From NCBI RefSeq assembly GCF_041737375.1, contig NZ_JBGSRV010000012.1:261228-325227 (forward strand): DNA of 64,000 nt, in the 5' to 3' direction. Within the stretch, counting starts at the first letter, position 1. Each line of letters opens with the position of its first letter. A program made the position numbers and the translations under genes. Shown piece after piece: positions 51,798 to 59,850 of this stretch. This DNA comes from Vampirovibrio sp041737375. GTDB taxonomy: Bacteria > Cyanobacteriota > Vampirovibrionia > Vampirovibrionales > Vampirovibrionaceae. The notes under the pieces are model-generated. The model saw only the letters and a list, made by a program, of their open reading frames with translations, had not been told where the DNA came from and ran no database searches.

Positions 51798-52619
51798 ATG
51801 AATCTGCTCGCCGTTGATATTGGTAATACGGATATCAAGTTTGGGATTTTTCGGGATGGTTTGCTGATCGAGCAATGGCGCGCGACCGGCACACGAACGC
51901 ATCCTGAAAAATTTAGCGCCCTGTTGCGTGACAGTTTAGCCCGAGTGGGGGTTCAGTTTGGGGCGCTGGCCTACACCAGTGTGGTGCCGGATGTGGAGTC
52001 CGTGTTTCGCAAAACCATTCAGTACTGCTTTAACTTGCCGGATCACCGTATTTTTTCAGTCGATTTGGCTAAAGTTCGGCTGCCGCTGGATTTTAGCCGG
52101 TATCCGTCGGGCCAGCTGGGGATGGATCGCCTGGTGAATGCCTGTAGCGCAAGGCTGCTGCATCCCAACACCCCTTTAATTGTTGTGGATTGCGGCACGG
52201 CCACCACCTTTGATTTGGTCAATGCCGAGGGGTTGTATCTGGGTGGGGCCATTGCCCCGGGTTTCAATACCTTTGGGGCCAGCTTGCCGGAAAAAACCGC
52301 CAAGCTGCCCTTTATTGATGTGACTGGCAAGCAGGCCAGCGACATTGGCATGGGTCTGAACACGGTGGCCTGTCTGGAAGCGGGGCTGGTCATCGGGTAC
52401 CGGGGGTTGATGAAAGAACTGCTGAAGGCATCCATTGAGCTGCTGGATGCCCCCGAGTTTATCACAGTGGCCACCGGGGGATTGTCTGAAACGGTGATTC
52501 GACTGTGCGGGCTGGAAAGTCGCTTTCAGGAACGAGATACCGCTTTAACCCTGAAGGGATTGGCCCTGTTGTACGCCTATAATCAACAAAGCACCGCCTT
52601 ACCCGCTCAGCCCGAGTAG
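51798..52619 (+). CDS. coaX: Type III pantothenate kinase
   Basis: A 273-residue enzyme that phosphorylates pantothenate, the first step to coenzyme A. LLAVDIGNTDIKFGIF is the phosphate-1 motif of the ASKHA fold, GMDRLVNACSA the pantothenate-binding region, and VVDCGTATTFDLVN with GGAIAPGFN the phosphate-2 and adenosine motifs. It does not need the classic Walker loop. TATGAT ends about eight bases before the ATG and no ribosome binding site is seen, so it may also be leaderless or coupled to the SRPBCC gene. Confidence 0.94.
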   Translation: MNLLAVDIGNTDIKFGIFRDGLLIEQWRATGTRTHPEKFSALLRDSLARVGVQFGALAYTSVVPDVESVFRKTIQYCFNLPDHRIFSVDLAKVRLPLDFSRYPSGQLGMDRLVNACSARLLHPNTPLIVVDCGTATTFDLVNAEGLYLGGAIAPGFNTFGASLPEKTAKLPFIDVTGKQASDIGMGLNTVACLEAGLVIGYRGLMKELLKASIELLDAPEFITVATGGLSETVIRLCGLESRFQERDTALTLKGLALLYAYNQQSTALPAQPE

Positions 52620-52657
52620 AGCGCCCTTTTGCCTGATGAAAACTGGGTGCTTAAGTC

Positions 52658-54010
52658 TTAAAACTGGACGTCGCCCATCATCTCTTTAAGCTGCCCCAGG
52701 GTGGCATCCATGGTCACGTCATCGGCAATGCGCTGGCGCAGGAAGTTATCGATTTCGGGCATCATGCGAATGGCGATATCAATTTTGGGGTTGGAGCCGT
52801 GCTCGTAGGCCCCCACATCAATGAGATCCCGGGCGTCCTGATAAACGGCCATCAGTTCCCGCATTTTACCGGCGGCTCGCATATGCTCCTCATCGCAGAT
52901 TTCGGTAAACAAACGGCTGACGCTTCCCAAAATATCAATGGCCGGGTATCGGTTTTGGGCCGCAATTTTTCGGGAGAGAAAAATGTGACCGTCGATAATC
53001 CCCCGCACGGTATCTACCACCGGGTCGTTAATGTCATCGCCTTCCATCAGTACCGTGTACAGGGCGGTAATGGACCCTTTTTCGGTAATGCCGGTGCGCT
53101 CCAGCACTTTTTGCAACCAGGAGAAGATAGAAGGCGGGTAGCCTTTCATGGTAGGAGGCTCGCCAATGGCCAAGCCCACTTCCCGGCCGGACATGGCGCA
53201 CCGGGTGACCGTATCGGTCATTAAAAACACTTTTTTGCCCTGATCTCGAAAGTACTCAGCCACCGCTGTGGCGGTTTGCAGGCATTTCATCCGCAGCAGG
53301 GGCGGTTGATCGCCGGTGGCGCAAACCAGCACCGAGCGGGCCATGCCTTCTTCGCCCAGGCTGTTTTCCATAAATTCCTTAACCTCACGACCCCGCTCAC
53401 CAATCAGGGCCACCACGTTGACGTCGGCTTCCGAGTTGCGGGCGATCATGCCCAGCATGGTGGATTTCCCCACCCCGGAACCCGCAAACAGCCCCATGCG
53501 TTGCCCCGCGCCCATGGTTAACAGGCTGTCCACCGCTCGAACCCCGGTAAAAAAAGTGTTTTTAATAATGGGCCGGTGCAGGGGATCGGGGGGGGAGGCT
53601 TCAATATTGACGTAAATGGCCTTGCTGGTGTCCAGCGGGCGGCCGTCCATGGGTTCACCCAGGGGGGAAATCAGTCGTCCCATTAAAAAATCGCCCACCG
53701 GTACCGTAATGGCCGAATTGGTGGTGGTGACCCAGCTGCCTTGCGAGATGCCGGTGCCGTCGTACAGCAGCAGCATTTGGGCGGTATCGCCCTTGAAGGC
53801 AACCACTTCAGCGGCTTTGGGTTCCCCATCGGCGCTTTCGATAAAGCACAAATCCCCGATTTTCAGCTTGGGCAGTTGGGCCTCAATGGTCAGGCCCTGC
53901 AACCGGGAGACTCGGCCCTTGTACTTGTACAGGTCGGTGCTATACAGGATTTCCCGGATGCGAGAGCGGGTTTCCTGCAGCGTATGGTCGGGAATCAGGG
54001 AGTCGGCCAT
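52658..54010 (-). CDS. fliI: Flagellum-specific ATPase FliI
   Basis: A 450-residue type III export ATPase, close to the usual length. The Walker A loop GSGVGKST is at residues 177-184, followed by VALIGERGREVKEF, VLMTDTVTRCAMSGREVGLA (Walker B region) and GEPPTMKGYPPSIFS, which separate FliI from F1-type ATPases. It unfolds and delivers export substrates at the base of the flagellum. ATG 54010 follows GGAG at 8 bases; a 52-residue extension upstream is low-complexity and unlikely. No fliH, fliJ or other fli genes adjoin it. An eight-C run (53588-53595) lies within the coding sequence. Confidence 0.9.
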   Translation of the reverse strand: MADSLIPDHTLQETRSRIREILYSTDLYKYKGRVSRLQGLTIEAQLPKLKIGDLCFIESADGEPKAAEVVAFKGDTAQMLLLYDGTGISQGSWVTTTNSAITVPVGDFLMGRLISPLGEPMDGRPLDTSKAIYVNIEASPPDPLHRPIIKNTFFTGVRAVDSLLTMGAGQRMGLFAGSGVGKSTMLGMIARNSEADVNVVALIGERGREVKEFMENSLGEEGMARSVLVCATGDQPPLLRMKCLQTATAVAEYFRDQGKKVFLMTDTVTRCAMSGREVGLAIGEPPTMKGYPPSIFSWLQKVLERTGITEKGSITALYTVLMEGDDINDPVVDTVRGIIDGHIFLSRKIAAQNRYPAIDILGSVSRLFTEICDEEHMRAAGKMRELMAVYQDARDLIDVGAYEHGSNPKIDIAIRMMPEIDNFLRQRIADDVTMDATLGQLKEMMGDVQF

Positions 54011-54220
54011 GGCGGGTGCTCCGGGTTGATGCGGGTACCTTTTATTTCTATTGTAGCTGTTTTTCAGCAGAATGCGGCGCTGGGGTCTGGCGTTGGGCTG
54101 TGGGGAGGAGGCGAGTGGGTTTTTTGGAGCAGATTTGGGGGCGGCCCTGTAAAAATGTGATCCCAAGGGGTTGCGCTTCGGCTATGTTTCTTTCAATATA
54201 TGGTTCTAGTCTCACCGTGT

Positions 54221-54297
54221 GCGCTCGTAGCTCAGTTGGATAGAGTGCATGGCTACGAACCATGAGGTCGGGAGTTCGAATCTCTCCGAGCGCACCA
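54221..54297 (+). tRNA. tRNA-Arg(ACG), CCA encoded
   Basis: The acceptor stem pairs GCGCTCG (54221-54227) with CGAGCGC (54287-54293), followed by A and CCA. The D-arm GCTCAGTTGGATAGAG is normal, the anticodon loop CTACGAA gives anticodon ACG for arginine CGN codons, and the T-arm loop has TTCGAAT. It is complete. Its 3' part recurs in pieces at 55150, 56608 and 63277, which marks it as an integration site. Confidence 0.96.
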
Positions 54298-54311
54298 CTC
54301 AAATTTTCTCG

Positions 54312-54336
54312 AAAATGACCCAATTTGGGTCATTTT
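54312..54336 (+). terminator. Terminator after tRNA-Arg
   Basis: AAAATGACCC and GGGTCATTTT pair around a five-base loop, then TTTAG. It lies 15 bases after the tRNA. Confidence 0.8.
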
Positions 54337-54386
54337 TAGTAAGCTAATGATGGTTCTACTCGATTTGAGAGAGGGATCTCAACCTC

Positions 54387-54791
54387 ATGGAAGATATTCG
54401 TTGGAAGCAGCGTTTTGAAAATTACGATAAGGCGCTCCGTCGTCTGCAAGAGGCCCTGACTGCGGTTGGAAAAGAACCTAGCAACCACTTATATGAAATG
54501 GCCACCATTCAGGCTTTTGAGTTTACTATTGAGCTGGGTTGGAAACTACTGAAGGATTATTTGAAATTTCAGGGCATCCAGGAAGTTACCTTACCCAGAG
54601 ATGTGGTTCGCCAAGCTTTCCAAGCTCAGTTGATTACAGACGGGCAGACCTGGATTGAAATGCTGGAAGCTCGTAACAAAACCTCCCATACTTATGATGA
54701 TGCTCAGGCGGCCAAAATTGTTCAGCAGGTTCGACAGAATTTTTTGCCTGTATTCAAGCAAGCCCATGCTTATTTTCAGGAAAAGCTCTAA
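54387..54791 (+). CDS. HEPN-domain toxin (nucleotidyltransferase substrate-binding type, HI0074-like)
   Basis: A 134-residue all-helical protein. ATIQAFEFTIELGWKLLKDYLKFQGI and MLEARNKTSHTYD are hallmark segments of the HI0074/HepT family; RNKTSH fits the R-x4-6-H RNase motif of HEPN toxins. Partnered with an MNT nucleotidyltransferase gene that begins three bases after its stop, the usual order for this toxin-antitoxin type. In studied pairs the nucleotidyltransferase blocks the HEPN RNase by adding AMP to a tyrosine near the motif; here Y at SHTYD could be the site. It is the first gene of the island behind tRNA-Arg. Confidence 0.85.
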   Translation: MEDIRWKQRFENYDKALRRLQEALTAVGKEPSNHLYEMATIQAFEFTIELGWKLLKDYLKFQGIQEVTLPRDVVRQAFQAQLITDGQTWIEMLEARNKTSHTYDDAQAAKIVQQVRQNFLPVFKQAHAYFQEKL

Positions 54792-54793
54792 TC

Positions 54794-55117
54794 GTGCGCT
54801 TTGGCTTGCCTGATTTGACCATTGAGCAAATTAGGTCCTGCTTTGCCCAGTACCCAGATATTGAATGGGTCAAAGTCTATGGCTCTCGATCCCTGGGAAC
54901 CCATCAGCCAGGCAGTGATGTGGATTTAGTCTATGCAGGACCGGTAGATCATAGTGCTAAACTGTCTAGCTATTTAGAGGAAGCGCTAACCCCCTATCTG
55001 TTTGACGTGACTTATTACAATGACTTGCAAAGCGAGAATTTGAAGAGCCATATCGACCGTGTTGGACAGTTTCTGTTTACACAAGAAGACTTAAAACTTG
55101 CTAATCGGAAGGATTAG
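54794..55117 (+). CDS. MNT-domain nucleotidyltransferase (antitoxin)
   Basis: A 107-residue minimal nucleotidyltransferase. YGSRSLGTHQPGSDVDLVYAG carries the G-S-x10-14-D-x-D motif that binds metal and ATP. It is short, as usual for antitoxins that adenylylate a HEPN partner. The GTG start is three bases after the toxin stop, so translation is coupled. Ends 32 bases before the tRNA-Arg fragment at 55150. Confidence 0.85.
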   Translation: MRFGLPDLTIEQIRSCFAQYPDIEWVKVYGSRSLGTHQPGSDVDLVYAGPVDHSAKLSSYLEEALTPYLFDVTYYNDLQSENLKSHIDRVGQFLFTQEDLKLANRKD

Positions 55118-55149
55118 AGCCAAAATAAAGAGTTATGAAGATTCATGTT

Positions 55150-55194
55150 TACGAACCATGAGGGCGGAAGTTCGAATCTCTCCGAGCGCACCAC
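55150..55194 (+). repeat. tRNA-Arg 3' fragment A (att-like scar)
   Basis: Forty-five bases match the intact tRNA-Arg from the anticodon loop through CCA with two changes (GGGCGGAAG for GGTCGGGAG). No 5' half is present. It is the expected product of site-specific integration at a tRNA 3' end and marks the right border of the HEPN/MNT module. Confidence 0.88.
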
Positions 55195-55208
55195 TTTAAA
55201 AGCCTCTC

Positions 55209-55236
55209 AAAACACCCGTTTCTGGGTGTTTTTTAG
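55209..55236 (+). terminator. Terminator after tRNA fragment A
   Basis: ACACCC and GGGTGT pair around GTTTCT, followed by TTTTTTAG. It differs in sequence from the terminator after the intact tRNA. The 250 bases from here to 55487 hold no gene that I can see. Confidence 0.8.
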
Positions 55237-55487
55237 TTTTTGGACTGACTCAGATAGGCTTTCAAGTGTATGACCTCATAAAAACCACAATTCACAAGGT
55301 TTTCCAGAACCGCAAAATTTCACAAAAATACTCATTTTTAGAGTTCATGGCCATACACCATGAACTCTGTCAAAAATTTCTTGATATGACAGTGTTTCAG
55401 CCAAATGAAAAAGCCTCATTTCTTAATTTGTCGTGAAATGTCAAGATGAATCTTGAAAGCAGGGATAACATAGGTTAAAGTAAGTTT

Positions 55488-55715
55488 ATGGCTACACAAA
55501 GACAAAAATTTTCTACCCAGGCAGATCCTGTTTTATTGGCCGAGTTAAAGACATTGGCTGAGCAAGAGGGTCGGCAGTTTCAAGCTGTGATAGAAGACGC
55601 CATGCGGCTTTATTTGGAAACCAAAAAATCAGATAAACCACGCAATCAAGTGATGGCTCATTTTCAGAGCAGCTTGAGGAAAAACAGTGAACTGGGTCGG
55701 CTACTTGCCCAATGA
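55488..55715 (+). CDS. RHH-type antitoxin of a Doc module
   Basis: A 75-residue protein. FSTQADPVLLAELKTLAEQEGRQFQAVIEDAMRLYLE looks like a ribbon-helix-helix DNA-binding domain; the C-terminal tail is basic and polar, fitting for binding a toxin. Its stop overlaps the start of the Doc gene (ATGA). It would neutralise the toxin and repress the operon. The ribosome binding site is weak. Confidence 0.75.
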   Translation: MATQRQKFSTQADPVLLAELKTLAEQEGRQFQAVIEDAMRLYLETKKSDKPRNQVMAHFQSSLRKNSELGRLLAQ

Positions 55716-56089
55716 GTCATCAGTTCCCAACTTTGCAAGAGGCGCTTGCGATTCATCGGCTTCTGATTGCCGAGTTTGGTGGACATTCGGGTGTTCGGGA
55801 TATGGGCGCTCTCGAAGCAGCCTTGTTTCGGCCTCAGCTTGGCTATTACGAGGGGCTGATTGAAGAAGCTGCCGCTTTAATGGAGAGCTTGGCCAATAAT
55901 CATCCCTTTATTGATGGCAATAAGCGTGTTGCGTTTTTTGTGACTGATACCTTCTTGCGGATGAACGGTCAATATATAGACTGTGACAACACCAAGGCTT
56001 ATCAGGATTTTATGAACTGGTTTGAAACAGGCCAATTCCGTTTTGACAAGTTGCTCTGGTGGCTGAGTTCCGTTGTAAAACACCTGTAA
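55712..56089 (+). CDS. Doc/Fic-family toxin
   Basis: A 125-residue death-on-curing type protein. HPFIDGNKRVAFF is the Fic/Doc motif (HxFx-N/D-GNK-R) with catalytic His. EALAIHRLLIAEFGGHSGVRDMGALEAALFRPQ is the conserved Doc N-terminus. Doc enzymes phosphorylate elongation factor Tu and stop translation. Length and gene pairing are standard. It overlaps its antitoxin gene by four bases. Confidence 0.9.
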   Translation: MSHQFPTLQEALAIHRLLIAEFGGHSGVRDMGALEAALFRPQLGYYEGLIEEAAALMESLANNHPFIDGNKRVAFFVTDTFLRMNGQYIDCDNTKAYQDFMNWFETGQFRFDKLLWWLSSVVKHL

Positions 56090-56290
56090 AGCTCGTACAG
56101 AAGAGGCTGTTACTAAGCTTTGATTCTTCGGTTCGGGCTTTATATTCCTCGTATATTGAGAAAATCAATAAGATTCATGTTTACGTTATGGGGCATCTTG
56201 ATGGACATTACCAATATTGTCAGTCTATGAGTTGCAATTACGGTACTTGGTATTTCCCTTTTAACTTTTTGAAGAGAGGAATAAGAGGTT

Positions 56291-56479
56291 ATGAAAAAAT
56301 TACTCGTCCTGGTTTTTATGACTTTAGCAGCTGCAGCTGCCTGGAACTTTTATAATCACCCAAACCCAGATCCCACGACAAATTTCATAGGTTATCTCCT
56401 CTGTGTGTGGTTATTTGTGGATAAAATCCAGGATATGACCTTAGAGGAAGATAAACGTTATCCTAGAAGTAGGTTTTAA
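56291..56479 (+). CDS. Small single-span membrane protein
   Basis: A 62-residue protein. MKKLLVLVFMTLAAAAAWNFY is a signal-anchor and IGYLLCVWLFVD a second hydrophobic stretch. AGAGGAATAAGAGG lies just before ATG 56291. It is in the module with the Doc pair. Function unknown. Confidence 0.5.
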   Translation: MKKLLVLVFMTLAAAAAWNFYNHPNPDPTTNFIGYLLCVWLFVDKIQDMTLEEDKRYPRSRF

Positions 56480-56607
56480 GTCGTCATCATTAAATTACGG
56501 TGTCAATTGACTCAAAATTCAGTCTTTTTTCACATCACTCTTTACTCAAGGGCCGATAGAGGCCCTTGAAAAGTTGTGTAAATCAAAGGCGCTAGGGCCA
56601 TCTCTAC

Positions 56608-56641
56608 AGTCAGGAACTTTAATCTTTTCAAGCGCACCACT
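56608..56641 (+). repeat. tRNA-Arg 3' fragment B (decayed)
   Basis: About 24 of 34 bases match the T-arm and acceptor end of tRNA-Arg, and AGCGCACCACT at the end is exact. It is older than fragment A. It marks the right border of the Doc module. Confidence 0.68.
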
Positions 56642-56649
56642 TTTTAATG

Positions 56650-56676
56650 AAATCAGCCTTTGGGGCTGATTTTTTG
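56650..56676 (+). terminator. Terminator after tRNA fragment B
   Basis: AATCAGCC and GGCTGATT pair around TTTGG, then TTTTGC. Again placed about ten bases after the CCA-like end. Confidence 0.75.
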
Positions 56677-56809
56677 CTTTATAATCTGCGGTGGTTTCTG
56701 GAGCGGTTTGCAACGATATCTCTGGTGAATTTGAAGCACGCCATGCTGTTAATCCCAATTGAGAATTTTGCCAAACGGCGCTTGAGGGAATAAAGCGGCG
56801 GGCTGGAAG

Positions 56810-57040
56810 AGGGGCTTTCTTCTGGTACTGGGCCTTGGGGATGTCATTCGGGAGGCGCTGGCCCCATTGGGGAAGCAGATTCCATTCGCTTGTGTTTATG
56901 GTTGGATAATGATTGGAGTAAGCCCGCCCAACGGCAGGAGTATTCCTGGACCTCTCCGGATGGGAAGCGTAGCGCTAAAAGATATCGCCCGTGGCTTGGC
57001 TGATTGGAGCGCTGCCTCCCCCCTTCTCCTCCGGCGTTGA
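56810..57040 (+). pseudogene. Decayed MNT-type nucleotidyltransferase
   Basis: The frame reads GLGDVIREALAPLGKQIPFACVYG and then degenerates before stopping at TGA 57038. This stretch matches the core of ArsR-linked nucleotidyltransferases, where L-x-E-A-L-x-P-L-x-x-x-I-x-x-A-F-V-Y-G-S precedes the DxD motif. The GSxARG and DxD residues are lost. It lies in the otherwise gene-free 590 bases before hsdM. Confidence 0.45.
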
Positions 57041-57071
57041 CGCCAAAATTTTAGAGAAAAGGATAGCTTCC

Positions 57072-58607
57072 ATGCTCAAGGATATTCAAAATCAGATTGA
57101 TCAAATCTGGAACGCGTTTTGGTCGGGCGGAGTCTCCAATCCGCTGGCCGTGATGGAGCAAATTACCTATCTCCTGTTCATCAAGCGGCTGGATGAACTG
57201 CACACGCTGGAAGAAAACAAAAGCCGCACGCTGGGCACGCCTATGGAGCGCCGTATTTTCCCTGAAGGCAAAGACACTAAAAATCGGGAGTATGAAGATC
57301 TGCGGTGGTCCAAGTTCAAAAACTTTGAACCCCGCGAAATGATGACTGTGGTGGATGAGCATGTGTTCCCCTTCCTGCGCTCGTTGGGGGAAGAAGGTTC
57401 CAGCTACGGCGTGCACATGCGGGATGCCCGGCTGGGGTTTTCCAATGCGGGTTTGCTGGCCAAAGTGGTGGAAATGCTGGATAAAATCCCCATGCAGGAC
57501 CGGGACACCAAGGGCGATGTGTATGAGTACATGCTGAATAAAATCGCCAGCGCTGGCCAGAATGGGCAGTTTCGCACCCCCCGGCATATCATTCAGTTAA
57601 TGGTGGAACTGACCCAGCCCAAGCCCACCGATACCATTTGCGACCCGGCTTCTGGTTCCTGCGGGTTTTTGGTGGAAGCGGGGGAATACCTGCGCAAGCG
57701 GAACCCGGAGCTGTTTCGGGATGAAACACTGCGCAAGCACTTCCACGAGGGGCTGTTCCACGGGTTTGATTTTGACAGCACCATGCTGCGCATTGGCACC
57801 ATGAACATGGTGCTGCACGGGGTGGAAAACCCCACCATCACCTACCGGGATAGTTTGGCAGAAGAGCATGGCGAGGACGCGGGCGCTTACTCCCTGATTT
57901 TGGCCAACCCGCCCTTTGCCGGATCGCTGGATTATGAGTCCACGGCCAAGGATTTGCAGAAGATGGTGAAAACCAAGAAGACGGAGCTGCTGTTTTTGGC
58001 CCTGTTTTTACGCCTGCTGAAAACCGGCGGGCGGGCGGCGGTCATCGTGCCGGATGGCGTGCTGTTTGGCTCTTCTAAAGCGCACAAGGATTTGCGCAAA
58101 ATGCTGGTGGAGGAGCATAAACTGGATGCCGTGATCAAGCTGCCATCCGGGGTGTTTAAACCCTATGCCGGGGTGTCCACGGCCATTTTGATGTTTACCA
58201 AAACCGGGGTGGGCGGCACCGATACAGTTTGGTTTTATGATGTGCAGGCCGATGGCCGTTCTCTGGATGACAAGCGCACCGAATTGCTGCCTGAGGACAA
58301 GCTGGGAGCCACCCCCCAGACGCCCCTGACCGCAGAGGAGCATGAGAAAAACAACTTGCCCGATGTGCTTAGCCGCTGGTTTGAGCGCACCACCGCCGAG
58401 CAGGACAACCCCCGCACCGCCCAAAGTTTTTGCGTGCCGAAGGCCGACATTGAGACCGCCGGATACGACCTGAGCCTGAACCGCTACAAAGAAGTGCAGC
58501 ACCAAGAAACCCACTACGACCCGCCCGCCCAAATTATTGCGGAATTGAAAACCCTGGAGGTTGAAATTACCCAAGGCTTGGCTCAGCTGGAGGCAATGGT
58601 GAAGTGA
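57072..58607 (+). CDS. hsdM: Type I restriction-modification system, methylase subunit
   Basis: A 511-residue N6-adenine methyltransferase. DPASGSCGFLVEAGEYL (residue 191 on) is motif I for S-adenosylmethionine and NPPF (279-282) is the catalytic motif IV. The N-terminal helical domain begins MLKDIQNQIDQIWNAFWSGG. It works with HsdS to methylate host sites and with HsdR to cut unmodified DNA. ATG 57072 follows AAAAGGA at 8 bases; a 27-residue longer frame covers this site and the decayed gene. The GTG start of hsdS overlaps its stop. Confidence 0.96.
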   Translation: MLKDIQNQIDQIWNAFWSGGVSNPLAVMEQITYLLFIKRLDELHTLEENKSRTLGTPMERRIFPEGKDTKNREYEDLRWSKFKNFEPREMMTVVDEHVFPFLRSLGEEGSSYGVHMRDARLGFSNAGLLAKVVEMLDKIPMQDRDTKGDVYEYMLNKIASAGQNGQFRTPRHIIQLMVELTQPKPTDTICDPASGSCGFLVEAGEYLRKRNPELFRDETLRKHFHEGLFHGFDFDSTMLRIGTMNMVLHGVENPTITYRDSLAEEHGEDAGAYSLILANPPFAGSLDYESTAKDLQKMVKTKKTELLFLALFLRLLKTGGRAAVIVPDGVLFGSSKAHKDLRKMLVEEHKLDAVIKLPSGVFKPYAGVSTAILMFTKTGVGGTDTVWFYDVQADGRSLDDKRTELLPEDKLGATPQTPLTAEEHEKNNLPDVLSRWFERTTAEQDNPRTAQSFCVPKADIETAGYDLSLNRYKEVQHQETHYDPPAQIIAELKTLEVEITQGLAQLEAMVK

Positions 58608-59815
58608 AAGATTGGCCGTTAGTTTCGTTAGGTGATATTTTTGAAATTGCTCGGGGTGGCTCACCAAGACCTATCGATAAGTTCATCACAGAAGATATTG
58701 ATGGCATCAACTGGATCATGATCAGCGATGCCTCCGATAGATCAAAATACATCACCAAAACAAAAAAACGTATTCTGCAAAGTGGCGTTAAAAACTCTAG
58801 GATGGTTTATCCAGGAGATTTCCTGCTAACAAACTCTATGAGTTTCGGCAAACCCTATATAATGCAAACCACTGGTTGTATTCATGATGGATGGCTTGTC
58901 TTTAGTAACAAGAAAAAATTAGCAGATCCAGATTATTTTTATCACTTGCTAGGGTCAAGCTTAATTTATTCAGAGTTTGAAAGACGTGCAGCGGGAGCAA
59001 CAGTAAAAAATTTAAATATTGACTTGGTTCGAAGTGTTGAAATCCCCTTGCCGCCGCTGGCGGAACAAAAGCGGATTGCGGCCATTCTGGATCAGGCGGA
59101 TGCCCTGCGCAAAGCCCGCCGCCGGGCCATTGAGCGCTTGAACGATCTCTCGCAATCCATTTTTTATGAGATGTTTGGGGATCCGAGTCATGCCAAGGAA
59201 AGCTGGCCGATTCTCGAACTAAAGGATGTGGTAAAAACACGAACAATAGTTACTTACGGTATCGTTCAGGCTGGAGAAGAGTTTCCCGGCGGGGTTCCGT
59301 ATATCCGAACAGGAGACATAGTGAATGGGGAAATTAGACAGTTAGGACTTAGGCATACAGATCCAGAGCTTGCAGCTAAATTTGAGAGATCGCGCGTTGA
59401 AGCTGGCGATATAGTCATGAGTATTCGTGCTACAGTTGGGACAACAGCATTCATACCTGAGAACCTTAATGGTGCCAACCTCACACAAGGTACTGCAAGA
59501 GTTGCGCCTGGTGAAAAAACCAATGGTACTTATTTGCTATATTACTTGAGATCTCCATCGACACAGGGTTGGATTGAAAGACAAGTAAAGGGTGCAACCT
59601 TTCGAGAAATTACACTTTCTAGACTTCGAGAACTTCCCGTATTAGTTCCACCCATGAAGCTCCAACAATCTTTTGGAAAGAAAATATCTTTAATTGAAAA
59701 CATTAAAAAGAATGCTCTAGCCAATTCTGACAAAATGGAAAATTTATTTTCCTCCCTCCAGCAACGGGCGTTTCGGGGAGAATTGAGTGGCGTTCGGGAA
59801 ATGGCTCAGCTATAA
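58604..59815 (+). CDS. hsdS: Type I restriction-modification system, specificity subunit
   Basis: A 403-residue protein with two target-recognition domains (residues about 5-140 and 205-345), each followed by a long helical spacer. PLPPLAEQKRIAAILDQADALRKARRRAIERLNDL is the central conserved helix pair; its equivalent near the end is PVLVPPMKLQQSFGKKISLIENIKKNA. Both recognition domains are clearly more AT-rich than the spacers and than hsdM, a sign that they were swapped in. It decides which DNA sequence is recognised; that sequence cannot be read from the protein. GTG start overlaps the hsdM stop. Confidence 0.95.
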   Translation: MKDWPLVSLGDIFEIARGGSPRPIDKFITEDIDGINWIMISDASDRSKYITKTKKRILQSGVKNSRMVYPGDFLLTNSMSFGKPYIMQTTGCIHDGWLVFSNKKKLADPDYFYHLLGSSLIYSEFERRAAGATVKNLNIDLVRSVEIPLPPLAEQKRIAAILDQADALRKARRRAIERLNDLSQSIFYEMFGDPSHAKESWPILELKDVVKTRTIVTYGIVQAGEEFPGGVPYIRTGDIVNGEIRQLGLRHTDPELAAKFERSRVEAGDIVMSIRATVGTTAFIPENLNGANLTQGTARVAPGEKTNGTYLLYYLRSPSTQGWIERQVKGATFREITLSRLRELPVLVPPMKLQQSFGKKISLIENIKKNALANSDKMENLFSSLQQRAFRGELSGVREMAQL

Positions 59816-59850
59816 TAATGGGTTAACGCGTTTCGTGGATGGGAAGCCTC

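Noticed and set aside
56059..56355. 98-residue frame after the Doc toxin
   Set aside because: Overlaps the Doc end and the well-supported small membrane gene; no start signal.
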